Numbered from the stretch's first letter, positions 22,617 through 35,329 are shown. The stretch is 64,000 bases of DNA from Xestospongia bergquistia (GCA_963965975.1 OZ014422.1:1302001-1366000), one strand, 5' to 3'. Made by a program: numbers and translations. The notes: generated by a model from the letters alone, not told the origin.

Positions 22617-23697
22617 TTATAATAAGATGACACTGTCTAACAAAAAACATAGTTTAGAAACATTAATAAAAACAATTAAAATCACCATTTCCATCATAAA
22701 TATAACCAGAACATTCAAAATCATCACTAAACATTCTCCAGCTGAGAAAAGAAAGGCACAAATTGATCCAAAGATACATGCTGCAATATTACAACATAGA
22801 GATGCTTCAACTTTGAACCTCATAAACTCATATCGTCCATCTTCTCCAGCTGAAATAGCCTAATGATATATCAGTGATAATGATGATCATAAACATGTCA
22901 TACCTGTTTAGCATATATAGCAGCTGGTATTGTACATAATAATCTAACTGCCAAAATTCCAGTGAAACTGAACAACACAGACATTATAAGAGCCAATGCT
23001 AGGTAAATGTAACCAGCTGTATTATCAATATTATAATTATTTGGTGCTACTGATGTATAGCCTTGTATCTGATGAGTCCTGCGCCCAATACCAGTACCAT
23101 AAGAAGGTATTTGTTGTTGATTGGGTATATATACAGGGTTAACATTAGGTTGTTGGTCTGTATACGAGTATAGTGCAGAGTTTACATCATTACTACTATG
23201 TAATCCTTACATGTATTATAGGGTGGAGGACGACCCTCATTTACCACTCTAACTGTAGGACTTGTATACACTTGAGCCTGATATATAGATAGAATATAAC
23301 TATATGTCTTATACACACATATAATGGTCATGTTTAAATTGAGTGCTAACAATGGACCTACCCAACAATAATTAATGCCTCAATAACGGTACCTACTAGT
23401 AGTATGGTAGATAATAACGGATCTAGGGGCCAGCTTAGAGAAGGGGGGCAATCTGTGACTTACTAATATTTTATTTATCGACTTCCATAATTACTAGTTA
23501 TATCTTACTTGACTAGGAGGAACAAGAGGTTGTGTCTCACCAGAAGCTGTTTAATATAAAATATATTGCAGTTAGTTGTAATGATATGACATTAGTACAT
23601 TATGTAAATTAAAGGTTATAATCTTATTAGTTATCTTCTTCATGTTCTTCAAAGAAGGCACTACTTATAAAAAGGATATATATTAATACTCACCCAT
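22617..23697 (-). CDS. M3: family M gene with altered C-terminus
   Basis: Exons 23694-23697, 23509-23546, 23211-23277, 22904-23157, 22617-22859 make 606 nt, 201 aa. The N-terminus and both membrane segments match M4-M6 (EFMRFKVEASLCCNIAACIF). A deletion after FLFSAG removes the VISIISMTLAM part and shifts the frame, so the tail reads GECLVMILNVLVIFMME... through what is 3' UTR in the sister genes and stays open to 22617. It is the first of four head-to-tail repeats; coordinates of exons 1-4 equal those of M4 minus 1320. It may still make a membrane protein with a longer hydrophobic tail. Confidence 0.65.
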
Positions 23698-23954
23698 TTC
23701 TTGCTGCTTGAACTAAAAATAGAAACTAAAAATAAAATGATACTATTTATAGATCTCCACAATTAGATTATATTCCACAAAATGTTGTTATAATAACTAT
23801 TATCAGCAGTATGCTCCTTTTAAATATTTCATATAAAATGTATTTACTTTGTTCAATATACAAGATCAACATGACCAAATATTATAATTGTAACAAAAGA
23901 TAACACATTATAATAAAATGACAACTGTCTAACAAAAAACATAGTTTAGAAACA

Positions 23955-25017
23955 TTAATAAAAACAATTAAAATCACCATTTCCATCATAAATATAACCA
24001 GAACATTCAAAACCATCACTAAACATTGCCAATGTCATACTGATAATACTTATAACACCAGCTGAGAAAAGAAAGGCACAAATTGATCCAAATATACATG
24101 CTGCAATATTACAACATAGAGATGCTTCAACTTTGAACCTCATAAACTCATATCGTCCATTTTCTCCAGCTGAAATAGCCTAATGATATATCAGTGATAA
24201 TGATGATCATAAACATGTCATACCTGTTTAGCATATATAGCAGCTGGTATTGTACATAATAATCCAACTGCTAAAATCCCAGTAAAACTGAACAACACAG
24301 ACATTATAAGAGCCAATGCTAGGTAAATATAACCAGCTGTATTATCAATATTATAATTATTTGGTGCTACTGGTGTATAGCCTTGTATCTGATGAGTCCT
24401 GCGCCCAATACCAGTACCATAAGAAGGTATTTGTTGTTGATTGGCTATATATACAGGGTTAACATTAGGTTGTTGGTCTGTATACGAGTATAGTGCAGAG
24501 TTTACATCATTACTACTATGTAATCCTTACATGTATTATAGGATGGAGGACGACCCTCATTTACCACTCTAACTGTAGGACTTGTATACACTTGAGCCTG
24601 ATATATAGATAGAATATAACTATATGTCTTATACACACATATAATGGTCATGTTTAAATTGAGTGCTAACAATGGACCTACCCAACAATAATTAATGCCT
24701 CAATAACGGTACCTACTAGTAGTATGGTAGATAATAACGGATCTAGGGGCCAGCTTAGAGAAGGGGGGCAATCTGTGACTTACTAATATTTTATTTATCG
24801 ACTTCCATAATTACTAGTTATATCTTACTTGACTAGGAGGAACAAGAGGTTGTGTCTCACCAGAAGCTGTTTAATATAAAATATATTGCAGTTAGTTGTA
24901 ATGATATGACATTAGTACATTATGTAAATTAAAGGTTATAATCTTATTAGTTATCTTCTTCATGTTCTTCAAAGAAGGCACTACTTATAAAAAGGATATA
25001 TATTAATACTCACCCAT
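23955..25017 (-). CDS. M4: CD225/dispanin-like two-TM protein, family M (intact)
   Basis: Exons 25014-25017, 24829-24866, 24531-24597, 24224-24477, 23955-24179 make 588 nt, 195 aa. Residues 1-80 are polar and Pro/Gln-rich (ASGETQPLVPPSQ, EGRPPPYNT, NQQQVPSYGTGIGRR). TM1 is about 86-119, a long hydrophobic stretch. The loop is AKQ|AISAGEDGRYEFMRFKVEAS. TM2 is about 142-170, beginning LCCNIAACIFG. The tail is polar (SDGFECSGYIYDGNGDFNC). Cys residues at the cytosolic face resemble the palmitoylation sites of dispanins (family knowledge; not shown here). It is one of four near-identical 1.32-kb units. Confidence 0.75.
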
Positions 25018-25062
25018 TTCTTGCTGCTTGAACTAAAAATAGAAACTAAAAATAAAATGATA

Positions 25063-25072
25063 CTATTTATAG
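25063..25072 (-). promoter_or_regulatory. TATA-like box of family M genes
   Basis: The - strand reads CTATAAATAG about 46-55 bp upstream of the ATG of M4. The same motif in the same place occurs at 20983 (M1), 23743 (M3), 26378 (M5), 27691 (M6), 31383 (M7) and 35173 (M8), followed by ATCATT and repeated 'ctaaaaatag'. It is conserved even where introns diverge. Promoter function is inferred. Confidence 0.55.
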
Positions 25073-25270
25073 ATCTCCACAATTAGATTATATTCCACAA
25101 AATGTTGTTATAATAACTATAATCAGCAGTATGCTCCTTTTAAATATTTCATATAAAATGTATTTACTTTGTTCAATATACAAGATCAACATGACCAAAT
25201 ATTATTGTAACAAAAGATAACACATTATAATAAGATGACACTGTCTAACAAAAAACATAGTTTAGAAACA

Positions 25271-26332
25271 TTAATAAAAACAATTAAAATCACCATTTCC
25301 ATCATAAATATAACCAGAACATTCAAAACCATCACTAAACATTGCCAATGTCATACTGATAATACTTATAACACCAGCTGAGAAAAGAAAGGCACAAATT
25401 GATCCAAAGATACATGCTGCAATATTACAACATAGAGATGCTTCAACTTTGAACCTCATAAACTCATATCGTCCATCTTCTCCAGCTGAAATAGCCTAAT
25501 GATATATCAGTGATAATGATGATCATAAACATGTCATACCTGTTTAGCATATATAGCAGCTGGTATTGTACATAATAATCCAACTGCCAAAATTCCAGTG
25601 AAACTGAACAACACAGACATTATAAGAGCCAATGCTAGGTAAATGTAACCAGCTGTATTATCAATATTATAATTATTTGGTGCTACTGGTGTATAGCCTT
25701 GTATCTGATGAGTCCTGCGCCCAATACCAGTACCATAAGAAGGTACTTGTTGTTGATTGGGTATATATACAGGGTTAACATTAGGTTGTTGGTCTGTATA
25801 CGAGTATAGTGCAGAGTTTACATCATTACTACTATGTAATCCTTACATGTATTATAGGGTGGAGGACGACCCTCATTTACCACTCTAACTGTAGGACTTG
25901 TATACACTTGAGCCTGATATATAGATAGAATATAACTATATGTCTTATACACACATATAATGGTCATGTTTAAATTGAGTGCTAACAATGGACCTACCCA
26001 ACAATAATTAATGCCTCAATAACGGTACCTACTAGTAGTATGGTAGATAATAACGGATCTAGGGGCCAGCTTAGAAAAGGGGGGCAATCTGTGACTTACT
26101 AATATTTTATTTATCGACTTCCATAATTACTAGTTATATCTTACTTGACTAGGAGGAACAAGAGGTTGTGTCTCACCAGAAGCTGTTTAATATAAAATAT
26201 ATCGCAGTTAGTTGAATGATATGACATTAGTACATTATGTAAATTAAAGGTTATAATCTAATTAGTTATCTTCTTCATGTTCTTCAAAGAAGGCACTACT
26301 TATAAAAAGGATATATATTAATACTCACCCAT
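25271..26332 (-). CDS. M5: CD225/dispanin-like two-TM protein, family M (intact)
   Basis: Exons 26329-26332, 26145-26182, 25847-25913, 25540-25793, 25271-25495 make 195 aa. The last exon encodes the same 62-residue stretch from MRFKVEAS onward as M4; other exons differ by a few substitutions. It is the third unit of the 1.32-kb tandem amplification, with a TATA-like CTATAAATAG on the - strand at 26378-26387. Shared introns are nearly identical, so conversion or very recent duplication is likely. Confidence 0.75.
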
Positions 26333-26586
26333 TTCTTGCTGCTTGAACTAAAAATAGAAACTAAAAATAAAATGATACTATTTATAGATCTCCACAATTA
26401 GATTATATTCCACAAAATGTTGTTATAATAACTATAATCAGCAGTATGCTCCTTTTAAATATTTCATATAAAATGTATTTACTTTGTTCAATATACAAGA
26501 TCAACATGACCAAATATTATTGTAACAAAAGATAACACATTATAATAAAATGACAACTGTCTAACAAAAAACATAGTTTAGAAACA

Positions 26587-27646
26587 TTAATAAAAACAAT
26601 CAAAATCACCATTTCCATCATAAATATAACCAGAACATTCAAAACCATCAACAAGTCCCAATGTCATACTGATAATACTTATAACACCAGCTGAGAAAAG
26701 AAAGGCACAAATTGATCCAAATATACATGCTGCAATATTACAACATAGAGATGCTTCAACTTTGAACCTCATAAACTCATATCGTCCATCTTCTCCAGCT
26801 GAAATAGCCTAATGATATATCAGTGATAATGATGATCATAAACATGTCATACCTGTTTAGCATATATAGCAGCTGGTATTGTACATAATAATCCAACTGC
26901 CAAAATTCCAGTGAAACTGAACAACACAGACATTATAAGAGCCAATGCTAGGTAAATGTAACCAGCTGTATTATCAATATTATAATTATTTCGTGCTACT
27001 GGTGTATAGCCTTGTATCTGATGAGCCCTGCGTCCAATACCAGTACCATAAGAAGGTACTTGTTGTTGATTGGGTACATATACAGGGTTAACATTAGGTT
27101 GTTGGTCTGTGTATGAGTATAGTGCAGAGTTTACATCATTACTACTATGTAATCCTTACATGTATTATAGGGTGGAGGACGACCCTCATTTACCACTCTA
27201 CCTGTAGGACTTGTATACACTTGAGCCTGATATATAGATAGAATATAACTATATGTCTTATACACACATATAATGGTCATGTTTAAATTGAGTGCTAACA
27301 ATGGACCTACCCAACAATAATTAATGCCTCAATAACGGTACCTACTAGTAGTATGGTAGATAATAACGGATCTAGGGGCCAGCTTAGAAAAGGGGGGCAA
27401 TCTGTGACTTACTAATATTTTATTTATCGACTTCCATAATTACTAGTTATATCTTACTTGACTAGGAGGAACAAGAGGTTGTGTCTCACCAGAAGCTGTT
27501 TAATATAAAATATATCAGTTAGTTGTAATGATATGACATTAGTACATTATATAGATTAATTTTTATAATCTAATTAGTTATCTTCTTCATGTTCCTTAAA
27601 GAAGCCATTACTTATAAAAAGGATATATATATTAATACTCACCCAT
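26587..27646 (-). CDS. M6: CD225/dispanin-like two-TM protein, family M (intact)
   Basis: Exons 27643-27646, 27458-27495, 27160-27226, 26853-27106, 26587-26808 make 585 nt, 194 aa. The tail reads SMTLGLVDGFECSG rather than SMTLAMFSDGFECSG, an in-frame change of one residue in length. Exon 4 carries ARN in place of APN and exon 3 has TGRVV. It is the upstream-most member of the tandem run, bordered at 27650-28440 by an M relic. Confidence 0.75.
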
Positions 27647-27829
27647 TTCTTGCTGCTTGAACTAAAATAGAGTCTAAAAATAGAATGATACTATTTATAG
27701 ATCTCCACAAATGTTATTGTAGTAATTACAATCAGGAGTATACTCTTTTTAAATATTTCATATAAGGTGTATTTACTTAGTACAATTATAAGATCATTGT
27801 AACCAAATATTATTGCAACAAAAGACAAC

Positions 27830-28440
27830 CTGATGAGGATGACACCCATTTTCTATATCTGTAGGACTTGAGTATACTTGAGCCTGATAGATAGAATATA
27901 GCTATATGTCTTATACACACATATATGGTCATTTTTAGATTGAGTGCTAATAATGGAGCTACCCTATAATAATTAATACCTGGGCTATATAAATATAGTT
28001 AAGAGGGCCAGAGTTAAAAATTTATCACAACTAAATTAATTAAAGTGTCTTGATGTTTAAAGATTTTGCTGAAAGTCTCTAATGAGTAGAAATGGAACCA
28101 CAGTCAAAGATGTTCTCTATCATATATTGAATGCCCACATTCACATTGCAATTAATATAATATTGGTGATCCATGCCAGCTGTATTGTGTATCAGACAGA
28201 TTGCCCTTATGCTGGTCCTAGCTGAAATATATACCATATCTCTATTAGTCAATTGTAGTGATATGACATTAGTACATTATGTAGACTAAAGGTTTGTAAT
28301 CTTCATCATGTTCTTCTAAAGAAGACACTACTTATAAAAAAGATATATATTAACACTTATTTTGTAAACTAACAGTAGGATCTAAAAATAGAAAGATTCT
28401 ATTTATAGATCTCTATGAATATTATTATACTCTATAATAT
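27830..28440 (-). pseudogene. Family M relic a (exon 3 trace, ISARTS intron, promoter)
   Basis: An exon 3 trace (27850-27893, CTCAAGTATACTCAAGTCC) is followed upstream by an M1-type intron 2 with the ISARTS element (27940-28245), then the exon 1 leader and promoter-like 'aaaaatagaaagattctatttatag'. Exons 1, 2, 4 and 5 are missing. Confidence 0.65.
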
Positions 28441-28444
28441 TATA

Positions 28445-28830
28445 ATATATCAGGGGTATATATACTTCTTTTAAAATATTTCATTTACTTCGTTCAATAT
28501 ATAAGATTAACATAAATAAATATTATTGTAACAAAAAGACAACATAATAAGATAAACGACAGTGTCTAGTAAAAATAACAAAAAAAAATAAATATAAACA
28601 GTTAATATAATTATTTCATTATTAATATAATCAGAACACATAAAGTACTAGTAAGTAGCTCATTCCAGGCGCCCACTCACTAACTGGGAGAGTTATAATA
28701 GACATCACCTTACATTCTATGTATAAAACCTTTTTTTTAATAAGTAGCTCTTGTCAGAGTATAGTGAGTGGGCGTCTAAAGTAATAAGGTTGAGTCAATT
28801 AATAGCCACTCCTTACACATAGGTTTGAAG
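28445..28830. other. Upstream region of P3
   Basis: No gene. The sequence is shared with the upstream regions of P5 (36050-36400) and P6 (40450-40810), including 'gcccactcactaactgggagag', the complementary 'gtatagtgagtgggcg' (a potential hairpin of about 60 bp separation) and 'gagtcaattaatagccac' just before the gene. Confidence 0.6.
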
Positions 28831-29829
28831 ATGGATGACTACTACAATCAGAGACAGCCTCTTTTACAACAGGTAAATGTTAGTTTGGATAGTCTGAAGT
28901 TGCTATAAATTAAGGAAGAGAGTATATTAGATAATGTAGATCATAAGATAATAGATCTAGCTATAATTAGGTGTTCCTTTTAAGGTGTGTACATTTAACT
29001 CTAGACAATTTCTTCTTTTTATATTATATAACACATAACATGGTCAACAGTATGGTCATATACCTCCTCCTCAGTATGATGTTGGTCCTCCTCCTCCTCA
29101 GTATAATCTTGGTCCTCCTCCTCCTCAGTATGTTGTTGGTCCTCCTCCTCAACCACACATCCAATATCCAGGTGATGATTATCACATGATATTAACAATT
29201 GTCTGATACTAATGTTGTCATTCAAGGAGGATATCAAGTTCCTCCAGCAGCTTATCCTGTTGGTGATTGCCCTTTACCAGATCCACATCAGGTACCATCT
29301 GTCTATTTAAGGTTTTATATTTCCATCCTTTCTTATATACTCTCTCTTTCTATCTCTATCTCTTTTTCTCTTTCCTCCTTACATAGTTTGGAGCTGTCCC
29401 TCTACCACCACAACCACCAATTATTAATACAAACTTTAACTGTTCTCTTTTTTTCTGTATTACTTGGACAATCTTGTTAGCATTACCTGCAATGCTATTT
29501 GCTACATGTGCTCTTATATGTTCAATACAAGTAAGCATACGATAACTTTTGTTAACTAAGTCATTTATCATTTGTTGTATACCATACATACATGTACATG
29601 TTTATGTCCAATATATTTATTAATACATGTATTTATATTATGTTCATTTATTTTATAGTCTAAAAGGTTACAACATAAACAAGCATATGAGAGAGCATAC
29701 AAAAGAGGATCTTGTGCCCTGTGTTTAAATATTACATCAATTTTTTTTGCAGTTGTATGGGGAACTGTGGTTGTTTTAACGATTTATAGAATTGTTTTAT
29801 ATGTTGAAAACTCTCAGGATGAGTCATGA
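28831..29829 (+). CDS. P3: CD225/dispanin-like two-TM protein, family P (short form)
   Basis: Exons 28831-28872, 29051-29171, 29227-29291, 29387-29530, 29659-29829 make 543 nt, 180 aa. The normal exon 2 acceptor is mutated (acataa for acacag); the AG of the following 'gtcaacag' is 12 nt downstream and keeps phase 0. Exon 3 is only 65 nt: the first part and a large middle section are missing, and a 'ttcaag' acceptor restores the frame (GGYQVPPAAYPVGDCPLPDPHQ region). Exon 2 is expanded to three GPPPPQ-type repeats. TM1 is SLFFCITWTILLALPAMLF; the loop is SKRLQHKQAYERAYKRG; TM2 follows CALCLNITS. It is nearly identical to P5, which is frameshifted. It converges with M7. Confidence 0.65.
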
Positions 29830-30275
29830 TCAGTACAGTTCTCTTATCTCAGTATTGTCAGTACAAATTGTTTTATCATGATATCTTATTGTTCAATGTT
29901 TTATATTTATAATAATTTAATAACTAGAGTTTGTGTATTTAGAAGCTTCTTGCTACTAGAAACTAAAAATAGAATGATACTATTTATAGATCATTGTGGT
30001 TTTCAATACTCTATATTATTATAATATTTATAAATAAATTATGTTTATTTAGTATTATTATATAAGAGTGTTAATATCATTAATGTTGTTTTGACTTATA
30101 GCAACAAATGTAGAAAAGATAGCAAAAAAATTGACAATGATTTATAACCAACAGCTGTATATAGCAAAGTCTTCGTTCAATATACAAGATCAACATGACC
30201 AAATATTATTGTAACAAAAGATAACACATTATAATAAAATGACACTGTCTAACAAAAAACATAGTTTATAAAACA

Positions 30276-31337
30276 TTAATAAAAACAATTAATATAACCA
30301 TTTCCATCATTAATATAACCAGAACATTCAAAACCATCACTAAACATTGCCGATGTCATACTGATAACAGTTATAACACCAGCTGAGAAAAGAAAGGCAC
30401 AAATTGATCCAAAGACACATGCTGCAATATTACAACATAGAGATGCTTCAACTTTGAACCTCATAAACTCATGTCGTCCATCTTCTCTAGCTGAAATAGC
30501 CTAATGATATATCAATGATAATGATGATCATAAACATGTCATACCTGTTTAGCATATATAGCAGCTGGTATTGTACACAATAATCCAACTGCTAAAATTC
30601 CAGTAAAACTGAACAACACAGACATTATAAGAGCCAATGCTAGGTAAATGTAACCAGCTGTATTATCAATATTATAATTATTTCGTGCTACTGGTATATA
30701 GCCTTGTATCTGATGAGTCCTGCGCCCAATACCAGTACCATAAGAAGGTACTTGTTGTTGATTGGGTATATATACAGGGTTAACATTAGGTGTTTGGTCT
30801 GTATACGAGTATAGTGCAGAGTTTACATCATTACTACTATGGAATCCTTACATGTATTATAGGGTGGAGGACGACCCTCATTTACCACTCTACCTGTAGG
30901 ACTTGTATACACTTGAGCCTGATATATAGATAGAATATAACTATATGTCTTATACACATATATAATGGTCATGTTTAGATTGAGTGCTAACAATGGAGCT
31001 ACCCTACAATAATTAATGCCTCAATAACGGTACCTACTAGAGGTATGGTAGATAATAACGGATCTAGGGGCCAGCCAGCTTAAGGGGAGGGGGAGCAATC
31101 TGTGGCTTACTAATATTTTATTTATAAAGTTCCATTATTACTAGTTATATCTTACTTGACTAGGAGGAACAAGAGGTTGTGTCTCACCAGAAGCTGTTTA
31201 ATAGAATATATCAGTTAGTTGTAGTGATTGGCATTAGTACATTATTATTTACATTAAAGGTTTATAATCTAGTTAGTTATCTTCATGTTCTTCAAAAGGC
31301 GCTACTTATAAAAGTATATATATTAATACTTACCCAT
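30276..31337 (-). CDS. M7: CD225/dispanin-like two-TM protein, family M (intact)
   Basis: Exons 31334-31337, 31156-31193, 30852-30918, 30545-30798, 30276-30500 make 588 nt, 195 aa. The loop reads AISAREDGRHEFMRFKVEAS, and the tail ITVISMTSAMFSDGFECSG with a YIN ending. The exon 1 donor is ATGG|gtaagt rather than gtgagt. The downstream flank (29950-30000) has a second copy of the family promoter motif. It stands tail-to-tail with P3, 447 bp between stop codons. Confidence 0.75.
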
Positions 31338-31529
31338 TTCTTGCTGCTTAAACTAAAGGTAGAAACTAAAAATAGAATGATACTATTTATAGATCTCCAC
31401 AAATAGATTATATTCCACAAATGTTGTCATAATAACTATAATCAGGAGTATGCTCTTTTTAAATATTTAATATAAGATGTGTTTACTTTGTACAATATAT
31501 AAGATCAACATAACCAAATATTATTGTAA

Positions 31530-32110
31530 CAAAAGATAAGGATGACCCTCATTTTCCATTCTACTTATAGGACTTGAGTATACTTGAGCCTGATAGATAG
31601 AATATAACAATATGCCTTATACACACATGATGGTTATATTTAGAGTGCTAATAATAAGGCAGACCCTACAATAATTAATGCCTTGGCCTGTGCAATATAG
31701 CTAAGAGGGCCAGAGTTAAAAATTAATCACAACTTTTATTTATTAAGATATATTAATATTTAGGATGTTTAAAGATTTTGCTAAGTCTCTAATGAGCAGA
31801 AATGGAACCACAGTCAAAGATATTCTCTATCATATATTGAATGCCCACATTCACATTGCAATTAATATAATGTTGGTGATCCATGTCAGATGTATTGTGT
31901 ATCACACAGATTGCCCTTGAGCTGGTCTTAGCTGAAATATACACCATCTCTCTACTAGTCAGTTGTAGTGATTATGAGATTAGTATACTATGTAGACTAA
32001 AGGTTTGTAATCTGGTTAGTTATCTTCATCATCTTCTTTTAAAGAAGACACTACTTGTAAACTAACAGTAGAATCTAAAAATAGAAAGATTCTATTTATA
32101 GATCCTATGA
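31530..32110 (-). pseudogene. Family M relic b
   Basis: An exon 3 trace at about 31552-31592 is followed by an M1-type intron with the ISARTS element (31640-31965) and a promoter-like block (aaaaatagaaagattctatttatag at 32076-32101). Other exons are gone. Confidence 0.6.
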
Positions 32111-32507
32111 ATATTATTATACTCTATAATATTGTTATAATATATCAGGAGTATACTTCTTTTAAAATATTTCATTCACTTCGTTCAATATACAAGATCA
32201 ACATAACCAAAAAAAATATTATTGTAACAAAAAGACAACATACTATGATAAATGACAGTGTCTAGTAAAAACATAGTTTAAAAAACATTAATATAATCAG
32301 TTAATATAACTATTTCCTTTATTAATATAACTATTTCCATTATTAATATAACTAGAACACACAAAGTACTAATAAGTAGCTCATTCCAGAGAGTTATAAT
32401 AGAAGAAATACATCACCTTACGTTCCATGTATAAAACACCTTTTTCTTAATAAGTGGCTCTTCTCAGAGTATAGTGAGTGGGTGTCTAAGAAAGTAATAA
32501 TTTGAAG

Positions 32508-33701
32508 ATGGATGATTCTGCAATCAGACAGCCTCTTTTATAACAGGTAAATGTTAGTTTGGATAGTCTGAAGTTGCTACAAATTAAGGAAGAGAGCATA
32601 TTAGATAATGTAGATCATAAGATAATAGATATAGCTATAATTAGGGGTTCTTTTTTAAGGTGTATGTGGATAATAGAACGGTATATTTTAATAGGAATTT
32701 AGTACTATACCCTAGACCCTAAACCTTAAACATAAATGTATTAATTCACTTTAAAGTATGGCATTCCAGTGTTAAGACAACATTCAACTCTAGACAGTTT
32801 TCTTTTTATATTATATAACACAGCAGGATCAACAGTATGGTCATATACCTCCTCCTCAGCCATATGTTCAATATCCAGGCGGTAATTATCACATGATGTT
32901 AACAATTGTCTGATACTACTAATGTTCTCATTATAGGTACTATACCAACATATCAAGGAGGATATCAAGTTCCTCCAGTAGCTTATCCTGTTGGTTTAAC
33001 ACAACAACCTATTCCATCTCCACCTACTTATAGAAATCCTACTTATAACAATAGTAGATATGGCTATTATCATCAACCACAGTCTCCTCAAGTAGTACCT
33101 CTGGATCCTATGGATGGTGATTACCCTTTACCAGATCCACATCAGGTAATGTGTCTATTTAAGGTTTCATATTTCCATCCTTTCTTATACACTGTCTCTT
33201 TCTATTTCTGTCTCTTTTTTTTCTATCTCTTTCTCTCCTTCTCTCCTTACATAGTTTGGAGCTCTCCCATTACCACCACAACCACCAATTATTAATACAA
33301 ATTTTCGTTTATCTCTTTGTCTCTGTATTATTTGGACAATCTTGTTAGCATTACCTGCAATACCAGTAACTACATGTGCTCTTATATGTTCAATACAAGT
33401 AAGTATATAGTAATTTGTGTTAATTAAGTCATCTATCATTTGTTATATACCATATATACATGTATAATTTACATGTATATGTTTATATCCAATATATTTA
33501 TTAATACATGTATTCATATTATGTTCATTTATTTTATAGTCTAAAAAGTCACAACATAAAGGAGCGTATGATAAAGCATACAAAAGAGGATCTTATGCCC
33601 TGTGTTTAAATATTGCATCAATTTATTTTGCATATGTATGGGGAGCTGTGGCTATTTCAATGATTTATATAATCATTTCAGTTGTTGAAGACTCTCAATA
33701 A
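32508..33701 (+). pseudogene. P4: family P gene with a damaged first exon
   Basis: Exons 2-5 (32824-32881, 32937-33145, 33255-33398, 33540-33701) are fully open and in phase, giving QDQQYGHIPPPQP..., YNNSRYGYYHQPQSP, TM1 SLCLCIIWTILLALPAIPV, loop SKKSQHKGAYDKAYKRG and a TM2. Exon 1 has lost bases (MDDSAIRQPLL) and then reads TAA before the donor. The exon 2 donor is moved 3 nt: CCAG|gtg has become CCAGGCG|gtaat, which keeps phase 1. If translation starts elsewhere the protein could survive, so it may be a recent or conditional pseudogene. Confidence 0.6.
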
Positions 33702-34133
33702 TCAGTCAGTACAGTTCTCTTATCTCAGTATTGTTAGCATAAATTGTTTTGTCTTATTGTTCATTGTTTTATGTTTAAATAATTTAATAACTAGAGACTG
33801 TGTATTGAGAAAGTTCTTGCTACTAAAAACTAAAAATAGAACAATGCTATTTATAGATCATTGTGGTTTTCAATACTCTATATTATTATAATATTTATAA
33901 ATATGTTTATTTAGTATATATAAGAGTGTTAATATCATTAGTGTAGTTTTGACTTATAGCAACAAATGTAGAAAAGATAGGTAAAAAATTGACAATGATT
34001 TATAACCAACAGCTGTATATAGCAAAGTCTTTGTTCAATATACAAGATCAACATGACCAAATATTATTGTAACAAAAGATAACACATTATAATAAAATGA
34101 CAGTGTCTAGCAAAAAGCATAGTTTCGAAAATA

Positions 34134-35128
34134 TTAATAAAACATAAAACAGTTAAAATATCCATCATTAACATAACCAGAACATTCAAAACCATCTCCT
34201 ACAAATCCCAATGTCACACTGATAATAGTTATAACACCAGCTGAGAAAAGAAAGGCACAAATTGATCCAAATATACATGCTGCAACATTACAACATAGAG
34301 ATGCTTCGACTTTGAACCTCATAAACTCATATCGTCCATCTTCTCCAGCTGAAATAGCCTAATGATATATCAGTGATATAATGATGATCATAAACATGTC
34401 ATACCTGTTTAGCATATATAGCAGCTGGTATTGTACATAATAATCCAACTGCTAAAATTCCAGTGAAACTGAACAACACAGACATTATAAGAGCCAATGC
34501 TAGGTAAATGTAACCAGCTGTATTATCAATATTATAATTATTTTGTGCTACTGGTGTATAGCCTTGTATCTGATGATTCCTGTGTCCAATACCAGTACCA
34601 TAAGAAGGTACTTGTTGTTGATTGGGTATATATACAGGGTTAACATTTGGTTGTTGGTCTGTGTATGAGTATAGTGTAGAGTGTACATTATTAATATGTA
34701 ATCCTTACATGTATTATAGGGTGGAGGATGACCCTCATTTACCACTCTACCTGTAGGACTTGTATACACTTGAGCCTGATATATAGATAGAATATAACTA
34801 TATGTCTTATACACATATATAATGGTCATGTTTAAATTGAGTGCTAACAATGGAGCTACCCAGCGATAATTAATGCCTCAATAACGGTACCTACTAGAAG
34901 TATGGTAGATAATAACAAGTCTAGGGGCCAGCCAGCTTAAGGGGAGGGGGAGCAATCTGTGACTTACTAATATTTTATTTATCCACTTCCATAATTACTA
35001 GTTATATCTTACTTGACTAGGAGGAACAAGAGGTTGTGTCTCACCAGAAGCTGTTTAATATAAAATATATCACAGTTAGTTGTAATGATATGATATTAGT
35101 ACATTATGTAGATTAAAGGTTTACCCAT
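34134..35128 (-). CDS. M8: CD225/dispanin-like two-TM protein, family M (intact)
   Basis: Exons 35125-35128, 35013-35050, 34709-34775, 34405-34658, 34134-34358 make 588 nt, 195 aa. The pattern is EFMRFKVEASLCCNVAACIFG, and the tail is SVTLGFVGDGFECSGYVNDG ending MFY. Intron 1 is unusually short (74 nt) because the spacer behind exon 1 is deleted; the donor is ATGG|gtaaac. The TATA-like motif is at 35173-35182. It faces P4 tail-to-tail. Confidence 0.7.
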
Positions 35129-35329
35129 TTCTTGCTGTTTGAACTAAAATAGAAATTAAAAATAGAATGATACTATTTATAGATCCCATGAATAAGATTA
35201 TATTCCACAAATATTATTATAGTAATTACATTCAGGAGTATACTCTTTTAAATATTTCATATAAGATGTATTTACTTAGTACAATATATATGATCAATGT
35301 AACCAAATATTATTGTAACAAAAGACAAC

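Larger units (their letters stand above)
22430..27700 (-). repeat. Four head-to-tail 1.32-kb gene units (M3-M6)
   Basis: Start-to-start spacing of exon 1 is 1320, 1315 and 1314 bp. Coding, intronic and flanking sequences are almost identical across units, including the non-coding 'cctcaataacggtacctactag' block in intron 2. Confidence 0.9.

Noticed and set aside
29019..29589. Antisense ORFs across P exons (29019-29237, 29356-29589 and similar at 33185, 36931, 50189)
   Set aside because: They mirror repetitive Pro codons and TM1 codons of the P genes and recur only because the genes are paralogous.
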